A DNA stretch of 64,000 nt, taken from NCBI GenBank assembly GCA_021613335.1, contig JAJTWR010000437.1:1-64000 (forward strand), written 5' to 3'. The stretch comes from Whitmania pigra. Its lineage: Eukaryota; Annelida; Clitellata; Hirudinida; Haemopidae. The notes under the pieces were generated by a model that worked only from the letters and a program-made list of their open reading frames with translations, ran no database searches and was not told the DNA's origin. Positions 41,361-53,000 of the stretch are shown here, one piece after another. Every line of letters starts with the position of its first letter. The stretch's first letter is position 1. The translations under genes and the position numbers were made by a program.

Positions 41361-42420
41361 ATAACTTTATTACGACTTTTACTTCCTCTAGATCAGGGGT
41401 CTCAAACACGCGGCCCGCAAAGGCATTTCATGCGGCCCGCGACGAATACATATTAATAAAAATTTACATTACATTTTTCAATTGTTCTATTGCCGGTGTT
41501 TGAACTTTTGCAAAAGCGCCATCTTAACCAGGAGAAAATCTTACCTACTTATTTATTCGTAGTCCTTCGAGAGTCACGAAAAAGATTTCCAAGGTTACTC
41601 TCTGCTACTGCAAGGATTCTTGCAATGTTTGGCAGTACATATGCATGTGAACAATTTTTCTTATCCATGAAAGTTAACAAGTCTGTACTGAGGTCACAGC
41701 TCACTAATGAACATTTGCAAGCAACACTGAGATTGGTTTCTTCTCACAAAATCAAGCCTAATATTGATGCCCTTGTTGACGCAAAACGCTGCCAGGTCAG
41801 CAGTCAGTACAAAAAGGGACTGAAACCTAAGTTAACCAAATACAGATACGCCAAAATCGATACATAAATTGACTACATTACATTTGTAATAAATGGATTT
41901 TAGAAAGTTTGTAAAGCACTACGTTCTTATTACGTTGTCTTGTTTATTGACTTTTTATCATTTTAAACAAGTTCTGGCTATGCGGCTCTCGAGGAACTTT
42001 AGAAGTCATCACTTGGCCCGCGGAGCAATTTGAGTTTGAGACCCCTGCTCTAGATGATCAAGTTCGATCGTCTTCTCAAAGAATCGCGGCAAGGCCGTTA
42101 AGACCCGCCGAGCCTTCGATCCGATGACCTCACTAAACCATTCAATAGGTACTAGCGACGGCGGGTATGTACAAAGGGCAGGGACGTAATAAACGCGAGC
42201 TTAATTCTCGATATTACTGGGAATTCCTCCAGTTCGTGGGGGATAATAACAAACACCAATCCCTAGCACGAAGGAGTTTCAACGGGTTACCCACTCCTCG
42301 CGGAGCAGGAACGAAAAACACGCTGATTCCTTCATTCCGAACATCTAAGGGCATCACAGACCTGTTATTGCTCAATCTCGTGTGACTAAATGCCACGCAT
42401 TCCTCAAGGAAATCTGCACC
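41361..42420 (-). pseudogene. 18S rRNA 3'-region fragment, split by a hAT insertion
   Basis: The minus strand shows landmark 18S words: GAGATTGAGCAATAACAGGT, CTGTGATGCCCTTAGATGTT, GAGGAATTCCCAGTAA, TAAGCTCGCGTTTATTACGT, CCCTGCCCTTTGTACATACC, GAATGGTTTAGTGAGGTC and CGAACTTGATCATCTAGAG. The fragment resumes beyond the hAT at 41393-41361 with GAGGAAGTAAAAGTCGTAAT. The universally conserved block after GATGTTC (GGGCCGCACGCGCG...) is deleted and several conserved bases are changed, so it is a pseudogene copy. Bases up to about 42530 may be the adjoining variable region. Confidence 0.88.
41394..42047 (+). mobile_element. hAT element inserted in the 18S fragment
   Basis: Terminal repeats CAGGGGTCTCAAAC and GTTTGAGACCCCTG, flanked by a perfect 8-bp duplication ctctagat (41386-41393 and 42048-42055). 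654 bp. Plus frame 41490-41867 gives FGSTYACEQFFLSMKVNKSV then LRSQLTNEHLQATLRLVSSH, the hAT C-terminal domain as in GTF2IRD2/ZBED-type proteins. The N-terminal part of the transposase is absent. Confidence 0.93.
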
Positions 42421-42769
42421 GGCAGCGCCTGTTTTCAGACGTCCGAACGACAGACGGCCTACAAACTGCGAATTAACAAAATCGACCGGCGATAAAAGCC
42501 GGCAATAACAAAAGAACGACTGATCGGAAAGGAAAAAGGTTCTCAAAAAATAAAATTCAACTAATTTATGATTTTATTTACGTTACTTTGTCTGTGCCTT
42601 GTGTCAAAAAAGTAATGAACAAAAATAGCAATTTGTTACAATTATCAAGTTACAAGTAAAGTGCAGAAATTTTTCTGTAATTGTTACAAGTATAAATTAT
42701 AAAAAAAAAAAAAAAAAAAAAATTAATGACAGTAACGAATTACATACTGCACAACACTGATCTTTAGTC

Positions 42770-43600
42770 ACATGAACAGTTGTTCCATTATCTACAAACC
42801 AATCAGAATCATCATTTTCGAAAATGATTATTCACTGAAACGAAGGACTCAACAGTCCTATAAGCTTTTGTGACTTCTTTTTTGACTTTTTGGTTTTCCA
42901 TCTTTAATCCACCTTTGACAATTTCTTACGAAGTGTCCCTTTTTGTTGCAATAGTGAAATTTCTTTGTTGCCTCTCGTTCTCATATAGCTTTTCTAGCCA
43001 TTGCTTCTTCCTGGACGCACCTGGATGCACCTGAATCTTGCAAACAAGACCTCATCTTTGCATGAGCCTTCTCTTTCAGTCAAAGTCTTCTCATGACTAC
43101 ATAACTGATTGGCAGGGTCTCAATTATTCTGCACATCAAAGGAAGATCCCTGTTCTCATCATTCTCCAGCTCCTTGGAAAGTTCCTTTTAAATGTTCTTT
43201 TTTGTCGCATGCGCTGCCATATCATCCTCACTAATCCTCTTGTAATTGATAAAGGACATGCTTAGGTCATATGCCTTGTCTTCTTTCACTTCTTCAAACA
43301 AGTTGTGCAGATTAGACCACAATTCTGCAGCATCCCTCAGTGTTCTCACCTTCTCATAGACCTTCTCTGTCATGTTGGTTGAAATGCATCATTGCACTGC
43401 AATCTGCGTCTCTTAACCTTTTGTTTGCTTTATCGAATTCCTTTCTTTAAATTTTAGAAGCATCACTTTCAATGGTTCTGATCTCTTGAGTCTTCTTTCA
43501 ACTACGTCAAGAGCATTTCCCAGACCTCGCAAGATGATCATCATTCTACCACTCCAGTTCAACCAGTTAGAGTTCACTAGTAGTAAGAAAATCTTCACTA
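42770..43600 (-). pseudogene. Second Copia copy, gag fragment
   Basis: Minus-strand frames NSNWLNWSGRMMIILRGLGN (43598-43413), EKVYEKVRTLRDAAELWSNL and LFEEVKEDKAYDLSMSFINY (43373-43188), then a zinc-knuckle-like FHYCNKKGHFVRNC near 42950. Colinear with the gag of the Copia at 31545 but clearly diverged, so a separate older insertion. No LTR was recognised. Confidence 0.82.
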
Positions 43601-44473
43601 GTGCTTGTATCCGCTTGTAAAATGGCCAACCAACTCAGATACTTTCTGTTGAGCTCCTTTAAACTCTCCCGACATTGAAACAGCAAAATCATACGATTGA
43701 AAAGAAAGATTGTCAGTATCAACGGCATTGCCTTGCAAGCAACCGACTATACTCTTTCTTATTCCAGCGCCAGTCTTGCCAGTTATTTCGGTTATTTGCA
43801 AGAGTCTTTCATTTGCAATTCCTTCCTGATTGACGAAACGGATTACAATAGTCAACATGTTTTTCCTCGAACTACCTGGTGTTGGATCCGCCGTCACAGT
43901 GTAGAACTGATTGTCAGAAATTTCTTTAATGATTTTACTTTTGAGCGTGTTCGCAATTAATTGAACAACATTTTGCGATCTATGGTTCAGATATGAAACA
44001 TGATAAGGTCTCAGCTTAACGTCCTCAAACCATCCTTTTAAACAAAGATTATAACGAGCCATAAGATGTACTATTTACTGATAATTAATGCGGAATTGTA
44101 ATAAAAACTTGTTGATTAGACTTATTAAACTATAGTAATATTTGTTATTACTACCAATTAAGCGCTTATTATAACACGTATCAAAAAACAAACTTTCAAA
44201 TAACCGTCAACAAATTATGAAAGTAAACAAAATCACCAAGACAACGAAATATCCAACCAATGGCGAATTTAATTTGATACCAAGAGAGATGGGCGTCTGC
44301 TGACATTATTTCATTTTAAATATTTGATGTAACTTTAAATTCTAAACCTTATAGAAATTATTATAATATGCATTTAAATTTTGAATCCTAATTTTCCCAA
44401 CTTATTTCAGTCTGTTCCAAGTGGGGGGGGGGGCAAGCTGTCCCCCTTTGTCCCCCTCAAGGGGCGTCCCTGT
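43598..44473 (-). pseudogene. ZMYM1-like hAT transposase fragment
   Basis: The frame 44062-43598 reads NVVQLIANTLKSKIIKEISD, then FYTVTADPT and SMSGEFKGAQQKVSELVG, matching the DUF4371 region of ZMYM1-like hAT proteins ('QNELI......I...I..A..F.I.ADET', 'MSG...GVQ'). At 44436-44473 the C-rich block, read on the minus strand as CAGGGACGCCCCTTGAGGGG, looks like the hAT end. The distal part is cut off by the Copia fragment. Confidence 0.75.
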
Positions 44474-44489
44474 GCATAGCGCTTCAGAG

Positions 44490-44692
44490 GCTTATTTATT
44501 TATTTGATTATAATCCGTTGCATAACTGAGATGATTTGAATGCTGCAGAGGCGCTTCTTGTAACCATTTATGTAGCGCTCCCTCCCAAGAGCGCTCGCAG
44601 CAGTGCAGGCACGGTTTCCAACATTACGAGTGTTGCCATCACCGCGATATGCTGGCACGTAATCCATTCGGCTAACCTGCACATCATTTACA
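44490..44692 (-). repeat. tRNA-derived SINE, family B, complete
   Basis: On the minus strand: head GTTAGCCGAATGGATTACGT (A box), the middle 'cggtgatggcaacactcg', the body 'gcgctcttgggagggagcgc' and 'tacataaatggtt', then the tail AATCATCTCAGTTATGCAAC, 'ggattataatc' and (AAATA)n. About 200 bp. The best model for the family-B order head-body-tail. Confidence 0.78.
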
Positions 44693-45093
44693 TAAACATT
44701 GTTCTATCACTGCTATTAACTATTAAATTATTGGTGATTATTTATTTGAATTGTTTTACTTTCAGTGTATATGCTGTAAAAGTGCTGTTCTCTATTAGTA
44801 TTATATTATAATTATACTCTTCAAAATTAGATACATAAATATGAATATAAATAAATTGGACAAAAAAGTTTGAAAATGTTATTTTTTGTACTTTTATTAC
44901 AAATGTTTTTTCTCACGTGTTGTTTATTTTTATTTATCAAGTGTTAGATACTATACGCTTGTATAGAGCTTGATTCTATGGAGAAGACACGGAAGGTTAT
45001 TGATTACTTTCTTTCATACATATTAAATGTTGTCTAGCAAACCTACACAACTAATGGAAATTATATGTGTTAGCTCCAATATATTTTGATTTT

Positions 45094-48000
45094 ATGCCGA
45101 ACATTAAATATATTAAATACCCAAGGAAAAGGAACAGTTCCCTGTATCATTCTTCGTTTCAGACACTGCTAAAAGTTGAAAAAGTTTATATTCACGAGTC
45201 AACACCCGAGGCCAATGAAGACATTCATTATCCAGGAACATTGTATATATTTGAAAAAGTAACTTAAATATGATTTTAATTACACACCCATTCATATCCT
45301 AATTACTAAATAATAACTTTTTGTTGCAAAGTCTGAAGGCAAGTTTCTTGAATGGGTAGCTGACGAATCCCAAAATCTGATGAGCAAAACGTCATCACTG
45401 AAAGCATTTGAAGATTCAAGTACATATTAAATGCAGGGATTATTACTCATCTCAACTTATTTAAAAAATGTTTTGAACAGGGAGTAGTCCATCTAAAATG
45501 CGTCGATTTGTAATCAATTTTGACGTACATGATCTAAAAAGCGTTCGGAAAAGCAGACCAGCTTTGGGATGGCCGAGACTTATATTCATTTTGAAATGTG
45601 GAACAACATGTCCTGCTTTGCATTTTCATGATGGAAAATGTCAGTCTGTTATAAACGAATTACAAAAGTATCTTAATATCAGCAGGTTCTATCTATAACT
45701 TTTTTGAATATTTTAAATTCTGTTCCCATAAGTATTGTTGCAAAAATAATGTATAACTACAAAAGTATCTTAATATCAGCAAGTTCCATTTATAACTTTT
45801 TTTGAATATTTTATATTATGTTCCCATAAGTACTGTTGCTATAAATGCTTTGGCCTGCAAACAGTACAAAATGTTATTTCTTATTATTTATTAAATTGGT
45901 ATGAGATTTCACATCATAAAGCGTTATTATAAGTTGTGAATAAATATGGGTTTAGTTTATAAATAGATGACTTAAATATTTTTATGTAATTATATGATTT
46001 TATTTGTACACCAGATCATCTCAGGATTCAAATCTACTTATTGTAGCTAAAGGGAGTGAGACTTCTCAAAACAAGCAGGTTTCTAAGAACTATGTTGATT
46101 TGATCCTGAGGAATGATTCGGAATCTTGGATGGTAATAGTCATATTTATTTAAGAATTGATAATTCATTAATATCTGAATGCTCAATTATATTACCTATC
46201 AAGGGAGCAAAGCTTTAAATATTTTGTAAGATGCCCATTTCATACGGGTCCCAAAATGACAAAAGTCCTTATTAATAAATATAAAAATATCAATTAATAA
46301 ATATAAAATGATATTTTTAATTGCTTTTATTGCTAGCTGTAATGATAGACTTGAAAATTTGGAATTTTCACCAGATATGTAGTCACTTCCAGATGTTTGC
46401 AGCACTAAACATATAAATAAATCTAGGATTAATATTTGGTTCTAAAAAGGATTTAGACTATTGTTGCTGCATCATGTGATTATTACAACATTTTTATTTT
46501 CAGATGCCATTTAATTTATTAATATTTTAGGATTCATATAATGCTGCCTTTAGTGGCTTGTCAAAAGTGACAAAATTTCTCCATGATAGCTTTATACCAC
46601 ATTCCGAACCTTTTTCCCAACTTGATTTGTTGGATGCTACTCCAGATTCAAGTGAATTAACCATCAATACTGACAAAGAATCAGGATTTGCATTCATAAC
46701 ACCAGTAACTGTGTTGCACTTGTTTGTTTCTTTTCAATGATTTTCTACTGTTGTGTTGTTCTATTAAATGTTATTCTGCCTTGCTTATTTGTGAGTTGCC
46801 TGCTTTTGAATACAACACAGAAATACAACATGCACTTACATATATTTTCTGTAGGCTAAAAGAGACTTACCAATCAGAACAAAAATTGAAAGAGGCTTAC
46901 CAGTATCTGCTAGGCATTGGTCTTCGTACATGGATAGCGATGGTAGAATTTGTGATGTGCAGAGAGTGAAAAGGGATATTTTTAGAGGAGTTCATACAAT
47001 ATTTTGTAATATTGTTCTTGACTGTCGTTAAACATCGATTTTGTTTTTAGGGTGTTGATCCATCTATTCGTCAGGAAGTGTGGAAGTTTCTTCTTGGTTA
47101 TTATAGCTGGAATTCAACTTACAAAAACAGGGTGGATGAACGAAAACAGAAAATGTTTGATGATATTTTATTAATATTATAATTAATTACGTTTCATGTA
47201 TTTGTTTATTTTTTGTTTAGAGATGACTACTTTCGTATGAAGTTACAATGGAAATCTTTTAGTCCTGATCAGGAATCTCGGTTTTCTGCCCTCAGGGAAC
47301 AAAAGCATATCATTGGTTGGTAAACCTATAAACCATATAAACCACATTATGTTACACTAACTTCTGATTTATCATGGGCACTAATAGCTATTAAAATATT
47401 GTGTATTTAAGCTCTAGACTTTGTTGTCAACTTTAATATTTTTCATATAAACCATCTCTGAGTGGCCTGCAGGCCACTGACATCATTCTGAAACACGAAA
47501 AGCAAAAATTGATTTAATGCTTAGAATTAAATGATCAAAATATAGTGCATGATAATGGGCAAAAAGGCATGGCATGGTAAAAATTGTGAAAGGTCTAGTT
47601 GAATAATTAAACATTAAAATAACTGCACCTGATAGAATTAATGTTGTAGTGTGCTCATATCTCTCACATAGAAAAAAGTATGGGTTTGGTTTTGTTTTTC
47701 CATGTTTTCTGTTTTTTTTCAAAGTATTTCAAGCGGCTGATAAGCATGATAAGAGTTTTGGTGGTATTGTGGGCATTTTGTTGTGCAAATTTACATTGAA
47801 ATAAAACTTGAATCTTAAATTCGTCAACATTATTATGAAGTTCCATAATGTTATAATTTGGAGATAACATAACACCTATCCTGCGATGACCAGGCTTTAA
47901 ATTGTAATTGAGCTTATGAATATGATGATTGCGATCAGCTAGGCTGGGGATGGGCATCTTTGAACTGTTGGACTTTTCTTGGACCTGAAACTTAGAAATG

Positions 48001-51000
48001 TTATGTCACATATAAAAAAAGCTGACAAATTTGCCAAAAAGTCACTATGATGGACAATGTACTTTCTTTTCGCTATCATTATGTGCCAAGTTTCATCCGA
48101 ATCTGACTAATAGTTTTTGTTTTGCATGCTTTTAAATTCAACAAATGTTCATAATGTCTCGATCTTTAGGGTGCTCAAATTTTTTTTCATCATTCTAACA
48201 TTGATTTACAACATACCAAAGATTGAGAACAATTCTAAATAATAAATTTGTTTAGAAAAATATTGCTTTTTCCAAATGTCAGCCTTACATAATATAATTT
48301 TTAAAAATATTGGTTAGATGGGACCAATATTTTGCATTTCCTTATCATACATATAACCTCAAGCTCATGATGATGTTAAAGTATTTAAGATTCAAGTTTT
48401 ATTTCATTGAAAATTGTCATTGTTCATGCTATCAGAAAATAACCTTTTTTTCTAAATTGATTGAGTTTGTTTGATCTATCTTAACTGTATAGCATGCTGG
48501 TGAATTCGCATATACAATTAATTTTACACTAAGTTATTTTCATTTCATTATCTATCTTTGTGGTCCGTTTCAAAACCCTTGGCGGTACTCACAGCTGTGC
48601 AATGGGTGATAATAAACAACTAATTAATTAAAAGATTTCTTAGTTTATTGGAGATGTATTAAGACCAATAATTTATTTATGAATCATATTGAAAAAGAAC
48701 CATAGAAGAGAAGCTGGGGTAGACAAATTCATAATTAAATCCACCAGCATCACCCACCCAGAGCATCTGCGCATCTAGAACTGATTAAAATAATATTATT
48801 TTATAATGATAAAAACATGCCAAAGGTTAATGTGGTTTGCATTTTTTGTTTTTGCAAAACATGATTTTATTACTTATATCTTAAACATCATTATCAAAAA
48901 TGTTGGTGAAAACACACTTTTTATTGTCTTGATTTTCTGAGGCAACAATAACAGAGTCAAATGATCATACTCTTGATAGACCTACACAGAGTTGTTCATG
49001 GCTGAAAACTAGGTAGACATTGTTCGGAAGTTTGACCCTGAGATTTATTGATCATCATAGAAAAGGCTAATCAGAAAGGAAACTGAATTTACATTTGAAT
49101 TTGAATGGCATGTTAGGAAAAACAGCAGAAGGGATAAGTGGTGTCTGCAGTATTGAAGCAATTTCCATGTTAGCTGATTCTATCACACTTGCTCAGTTAC
49201 ATTGGGCTTCAACTGTGTGACTGTGAGCTGAGTTTCATTGCAAACACGTTTAGAAGGCAATAAGTATATGAGTGGCACGATAATAGCACCAGTCTTCAAT
49301 CTGAGTTTGTGTGGAGGCATTCCAGTTGGAGGCAAAGTGTTCAAAAATTCTCCTGGATATTGAAGTTGGTCTTCAGCTTGATCACTCACTACACTATCGA
49401 CACTTTCATAACTACTACTGATATATGCACCTACACACGTTTATTTAGTTTAAATGATTCTTTATTAGTAACACTGAAAATTGTTTTTCCTTTTACTTTT
49501 GTGAAGTTTTTATCCCCATAGTACGGCATAGAGCTGATCAACTGGATGTTGCATTTCTGGATAAAATTGTTGAGGCATTGATACAATATCTTCATTTTTG
49601 CCATTCCCTACTTCTTTTCTTCTAGCCAGTTTGCAAATTCTCTCTTGGTATCAACAGCTCGCATGTTTCCAAGGAGTTTCATCACACCTAGTTCTGACCA
49701 AATATGATGTTTCTTCAAGCAGCCGGCAACAGTCAGCCATGAGCCCCTCAATATAATAGACAAAATTTGATGAAATTCACCCCAGCTTAGATGATTTTAC
49801 TACCAAAAAGTTCGAAACTTTTTTGAAAGTTAATGTAGCTTTTTGCTTAATTGTAAATGTCAACAAATTTATTTTGTTAGAACTCAAACGTACAACTCGT
49901 ACTCAAAACAAGAAAACTTAAAACTCGAAGCAACTCTCTCAAAATTGGTTAAAGTGTAAGGGTGTTACTAATTATGTAAATTATTGATACCCAACAGAAA
50001 ATATATTAGACTTTTTATTAAGCAATCGAGGGACTCAGGCAAGTTGAAAGAGCTGAGCACTGTATTGTTGAAAGAATGATTTTTGAAAAATTTCTGTGTT
50101 GTAGATGTGTTCTAAGCAATGAGCGAACTATTGAGCAATTAAATATGACATAAAGCTAAGCGTCATTTCCATATATATATATATATATATATATAGATGT
50201 TCTTGTTTTCTTTTTTAGATTGATTATTTTGTTGAAATTTGTTTGAAATGTTCTGAGTCATTGTTGAGTTATGACTTGACCAAGATTGATATTTGATAAT
50301 GATTTTTGGTGATGATGTCATCATTACCAATATAATAATTATCCAATTCAATTTAAACAACTCCATGCTATATAATGCCATCTACTATTTATTTTTTTTT
50401 AAATTATAGTTTGGAAATAAATTATAAGCATTATAGAATAGGTAGTTACTTTCTGATCACCATGTTTTCTGCTCTAATATTGGTAATGCAGAAATTTTTT
50501 AAAGAAATATGTGAAACAACTTTTCTATTTTTAGAAAAAGATGTATGGCGCACTGACAGATGTCACAAGTTTTTCCAAGGGGGAGATAATCCAAATATTA
50601 CCATTCTCAATGATATTCTATTGACTCACTGTATGTACAATTTTGATCTTGGTTGGTATATTGTTTTATTATGAATTTTAATGTAGTTACTTGTTATTAT
50701 AAATTTCACTTTAAGGTTATGTCCAGGGAATGAGTGATTTATTGTCTCCTATCCTTGTGGTGATGGAACATGAAGTTGATGCCTTCTGGTGTTTTGCTGG
50801 GTTTATTAAAATGCTGGTTTGTATCTGATTTTCTATTAAAAATAAGAAAAAAATCACATTTGTCAAAAATTAAATAATGATAGGAATTACTTAATTTTTA
50901 CTTGATTTTTCCTCTCAATGATTGTATTGAATGTTCATTCTTAACAGGCAAAAAATTTTGAGAAAGATCAACAAGCAACAAAAAATCAATTGTGCCAACT

Positions 51001-52259
51001 GAGAACTCTTTTGAATTTTTATGATCCTGATTTCACTTTGTATTTTGGTTTGTTTATTTATGCTTCTATTGGAATTTGTATGTTTTCTCATTTTTGATTA
51101 TTGTCTAACAGAGAAAAACGATTCCCTAAACATGCTGTTTTGCTTTCGTTGGCTGTTGATTCTTTTCAAGAGAGAATTCAGCTTTCCAGACACAATGCGA
51201 TTGTGGGAGGTATTCATTTTTTTATCTACGTATATTTTGCTTATATACATTTACAACATATTCTGAATAGACTATGTTTATTTATTGTTATCATAATAAG
51301 TAATTATAATAATAGCTCACTTATATATGATGCTTTTTCTTGGCATATCATAGCATGCACCAACATCTTACGTTGGAATTTGCATTATCTAGATGATAAA
51401 GTACCTCTGAAGCATAGCCAGTATATACTTTTTTTTTATTAAACAAAATACAGTTACAAACCACTTAATTACATGCATAATCACAAATTTTGTAAAAAAG
51501 GACCACCCGAAGGAATGTACTCCCCTGATGGGTTGTCTGTTCCAACTAAACAAATTTAAAGCTGAAGTAATGCTTTAAGTAATATACAGTATATTTTAAG
51601 CAAATTTCATAAGATCCAAGAAATTCTTAGAATTTCGAAATAAGTAGATCTTTGTCGTTTGTTTAAAAAAAGGTATTGGTTGAAATTGTTATGCAGGTGA
51701 TTTGGACTGGCTTACCCTGTCAAAATTTTCATCTGATAATATGTCTTGCACTTCTTGATCTGTCAAAGTCAACTATAATGGAAAATGAATTTGGATTTTC
51801 TGAGATCTTAAAAGTTTGGTTGCTTGCTGGTACTATTGACTAATTGCTTTAATTTTTTAATTTCATTTTTAGTATATTAATGATTTACCTGGAAGACTAG
51901 AAGCAGAGGAGGTTTTGAAAATAGCTGAGGGTATTTTTATTCAATTGAAGGATTGTTCATACTTGACTGATACTATTAAGAAAATTCTTGGATTGAATGA
52001 AATTACTAATCAAATTGGTCCCCCATTTAATCCATTTTACCCAAGTGATGCCTCATTGGATTCAAAAACATTTCTCCTAGAAGAACCTAAAACCATAAAT
52101 GCACGAGAGAGGGTACCTCATACTTTGTCAAACAGCAAGAGTGTAATGAGTTCATTCGACAACATGGAAGAACTTGATTTGGCACATGGTGCATCATCAT
52201 GCCACACTTCCCCAAAGACAGATAGCTTCAATGGAAGCATTGAAATCCTGGATTCTTAA
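45094..52259 (+). CDS. TBC1D15: TBC1D15/TBC1D17-type Rab GTPase-activating protein (14 exons)
   Basis: This family speeds GTP hydrolysis by Rab7-type GTPases and acts at mitochondria and lysosomes. Exons: 45094-45258, 45332-45419, 45481-45685, 46015-46132, 46531-46704, 46855-46989, 47051-47154, 47221-47315, 50535-50651, 50716-50816, 50948-51047, 51112-51209, 51697-51813, 51873-52259. All junctions are GT-AG and in phase. The N-terminal Rab-binding (DUF3548) domain has KVEKVYIHE, GWPRLIFILK and PALHFHDG. The TBC domain has QEVWKFLLGYY, DVWRTDR (arginine finger), GYVQGMSDLLSP (glutamine finger) and FCFRWLLILFKREFSF. The C-terminal 60-80 residues are unrelated, as is usual. The start is uncertain: ATG 45094 runs into exon 1 unspliced, but an AG at 45155-45157 could be an acceptor for an unseen first exon. 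Confidence 0.93.
45481..45685 (+). CDS. TBC1D15: TBC1D15 exon 3 (Rab-binding domain core)
   Basis: Acceptor TTTTGAACAG, donor AGCAG|GTTCTA. Encodes RRFVINFDVHDLKSVRKSRP then ALGWPRLIFILKCGTTCPAL and HFHDGK. 205 nt, phase 1 in and 2 out. Its last 25 nt and donor are duplicated 97 bp downstream. Confidence 0.92.
45661..45850. repeat. 97-bp tandem duplication covering an exon end and its splice donor
   Basis: Copy 1 starts at 45661 and copy 2 at 45758, both with TACAAAAGTATCTTAATATC. Copy 1 has the active donor context AGCAG|GTTC; copy 2 has AGCAA|GTTC. The copies differ at several sites, so the event is not very recent. Confidence 0.88.
47051..51209 (+). CDS. TBC1D15: TBC1D15 exons 7-12 (TBC catalytic domain)
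   Basis: Six exons encode the TBC domain. Exon 7: GVDPSIRQEVWKFLLGYYSW. Exon 8: DDYFRMKLQWKSFSPDQESR. After a 3.2-kb intron, exon 9: KDVWRTDRCHKFFQGGDNPN with the catalytic Arg. Exon 10: GYVQGMSDLLSPILVVMEHE with the catalytic Gln. Exon 11: AKNFEKDQQATKNQLCQLRT. Exon 12: FCFRWLLILFKREFSFPDTM. Both fingers are intact, so the protein is predicted to be active. The large intron holds a Helitron remnant. Confidence 0.93.
47483..49149. other. Intron sequence without a recognised feature
   Basis: Part of TBC1D15 intron 8. A minus-strand frame of 97 codons at 47957-47664 matches nothing I know. No transposon ends seen. Confidence 0.4.
49150..49860 (-). pseudogene. Helitron/PIF1-like helicase remnant in the TBC1D15 intron
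   Basis: Minus strand: EFANWLEEKK near 49650, NEDIVSMPQQFYPEM (about 49590), then YPGEFLNTLPPTGMPPHKLR and LKTGAIIVPLIYLLPSKRVC (49389-49183), the PIF1 segment 'FLN.L.P.GMPPH.L.LK.GA..M...N....GLCNGTR'. The part at 49690-49820 parallels the copy at 15370-15510. Several shifts; dead. Confidence 0.78.
50171..50195. repeat. (AT)n microsatellite
   Basis: About 12 uninterrupted AT units in the TBC1D15 intron. Confidence 0.9.
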
Positions 52260-52282
52260 AGCCTTTGATTTCGAATTGTTTC

Positions 52283-52288
52283 AATAAA
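52283..52288 (+). terminator. TBC1D15 polyadenylation signal
   Basis: AATAAA 24 bp after the stop codon TAA (52257-52259). It is followed by a G/T-rich stretch 'ttgaggttgaggagttattg'. This would give a very short 3' UTR. Confidence 0.55.
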
Positions 52289-52479
52289 TTGAGGTTGAGG
52301 AGTTATTGTGTTGTTCTAGAAACTTTATTGCTGAATGTGCTGATACGAATGATGTTTCTTAATATCCCGCATTGGAGCTCTGACAGGAATCTTCAGATCT
52401 CATCTGAAGGAGTTTCCCAGGTTTTACGTTTTCGGGGGGAGGCGGACCGCATCTGGTGATCAGCCGGATGTCTCTGTCG

Positions 52480-53000
52480 GTTTTTTTTTATCTCTGGAAC
52501 CCAACGCTTACCGCCGGCTGTGAGAGGCACTCGTTGGCCTTCTGTTTCAATAAACATGCCTATCACTGCTGCCAATGGCTTCTTTTCACCGGCAAACTTT
52601 CAAATGTTCGATGCTCTCTGTGGCACTATGTTATGTTGATCGCATCCGCTGCATTTTACATAGGTCATGAATGCTGTCAGTGGTTTCTTCGCGTTGTATG
52701 CTCGATACGGCCCTCCGTATTTAGGAGTGTTTACGGCGGTTTCAAACCTGGTCTTGCGGGGTCACCGGAAAGACATCCATGATGACGAAAGAGGCAAAAA
52801 AAACAAAGTGAATTTTTTAGAGTTGGTACATTTGTTGGCCAAGTGTGATCTTGTGCTTCGCGAACGAAAATCGACACTACATATGGCAACAGTTCAAAAT
52901 GAATTTGTGATCATTTTGGCAGAGCATGTGAGAAAGAAATCGATCAGATCAAGAAAAGCAATTAACTTAATGTGTAATTTTCGGTATCATTCTGGATAAA
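52480..53000 (+). pseudogene. ZMYM1-like hAT transposase fragment (plus strand)
   Basis: Frame 52667-52999: GVFTAVSNLVLRGHRKDIHD then NFLELVHLLAKCDLVLRERK and ATVQNEFVIILAEHVRKKS, the DUF4371 region ('LAFRGH', 'GNFLEL...L...D..L..H', 'IQNELI...G..I'). Followed directly by a hAT fragment on the opposite strand. Confidence 0.75.

Larger units (their letters stand above)
40177..42759 (-). mobile_element. hAT (Ac/Tip100-like) element, internally deleted, with nested inserts
   Basis: The left subterminal region ('agtaaaagtatttgttc', 'gatgccgccgttattgtgat') matches the start of the element at 63546 ('gatgccgccattattgttat'). The right end is ACAACACTG (42751-42759), the inverse of CAGTGTTGT. Minus strand 40880-40520 encodes a BED-type zinc finger (HIWPYLITMF, SACQLCKRK, then RPAHVSKYE). 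The middle and most of the transposase are missing. Contains a MITE, an 18S rRNA piece and another hAT. Confidence 0.62.

Noticed and set aside
42214..42546. 110-codon open frame on the minus strand
   Set aside because: It is an accidental frame across the 18S rRNA fragment.
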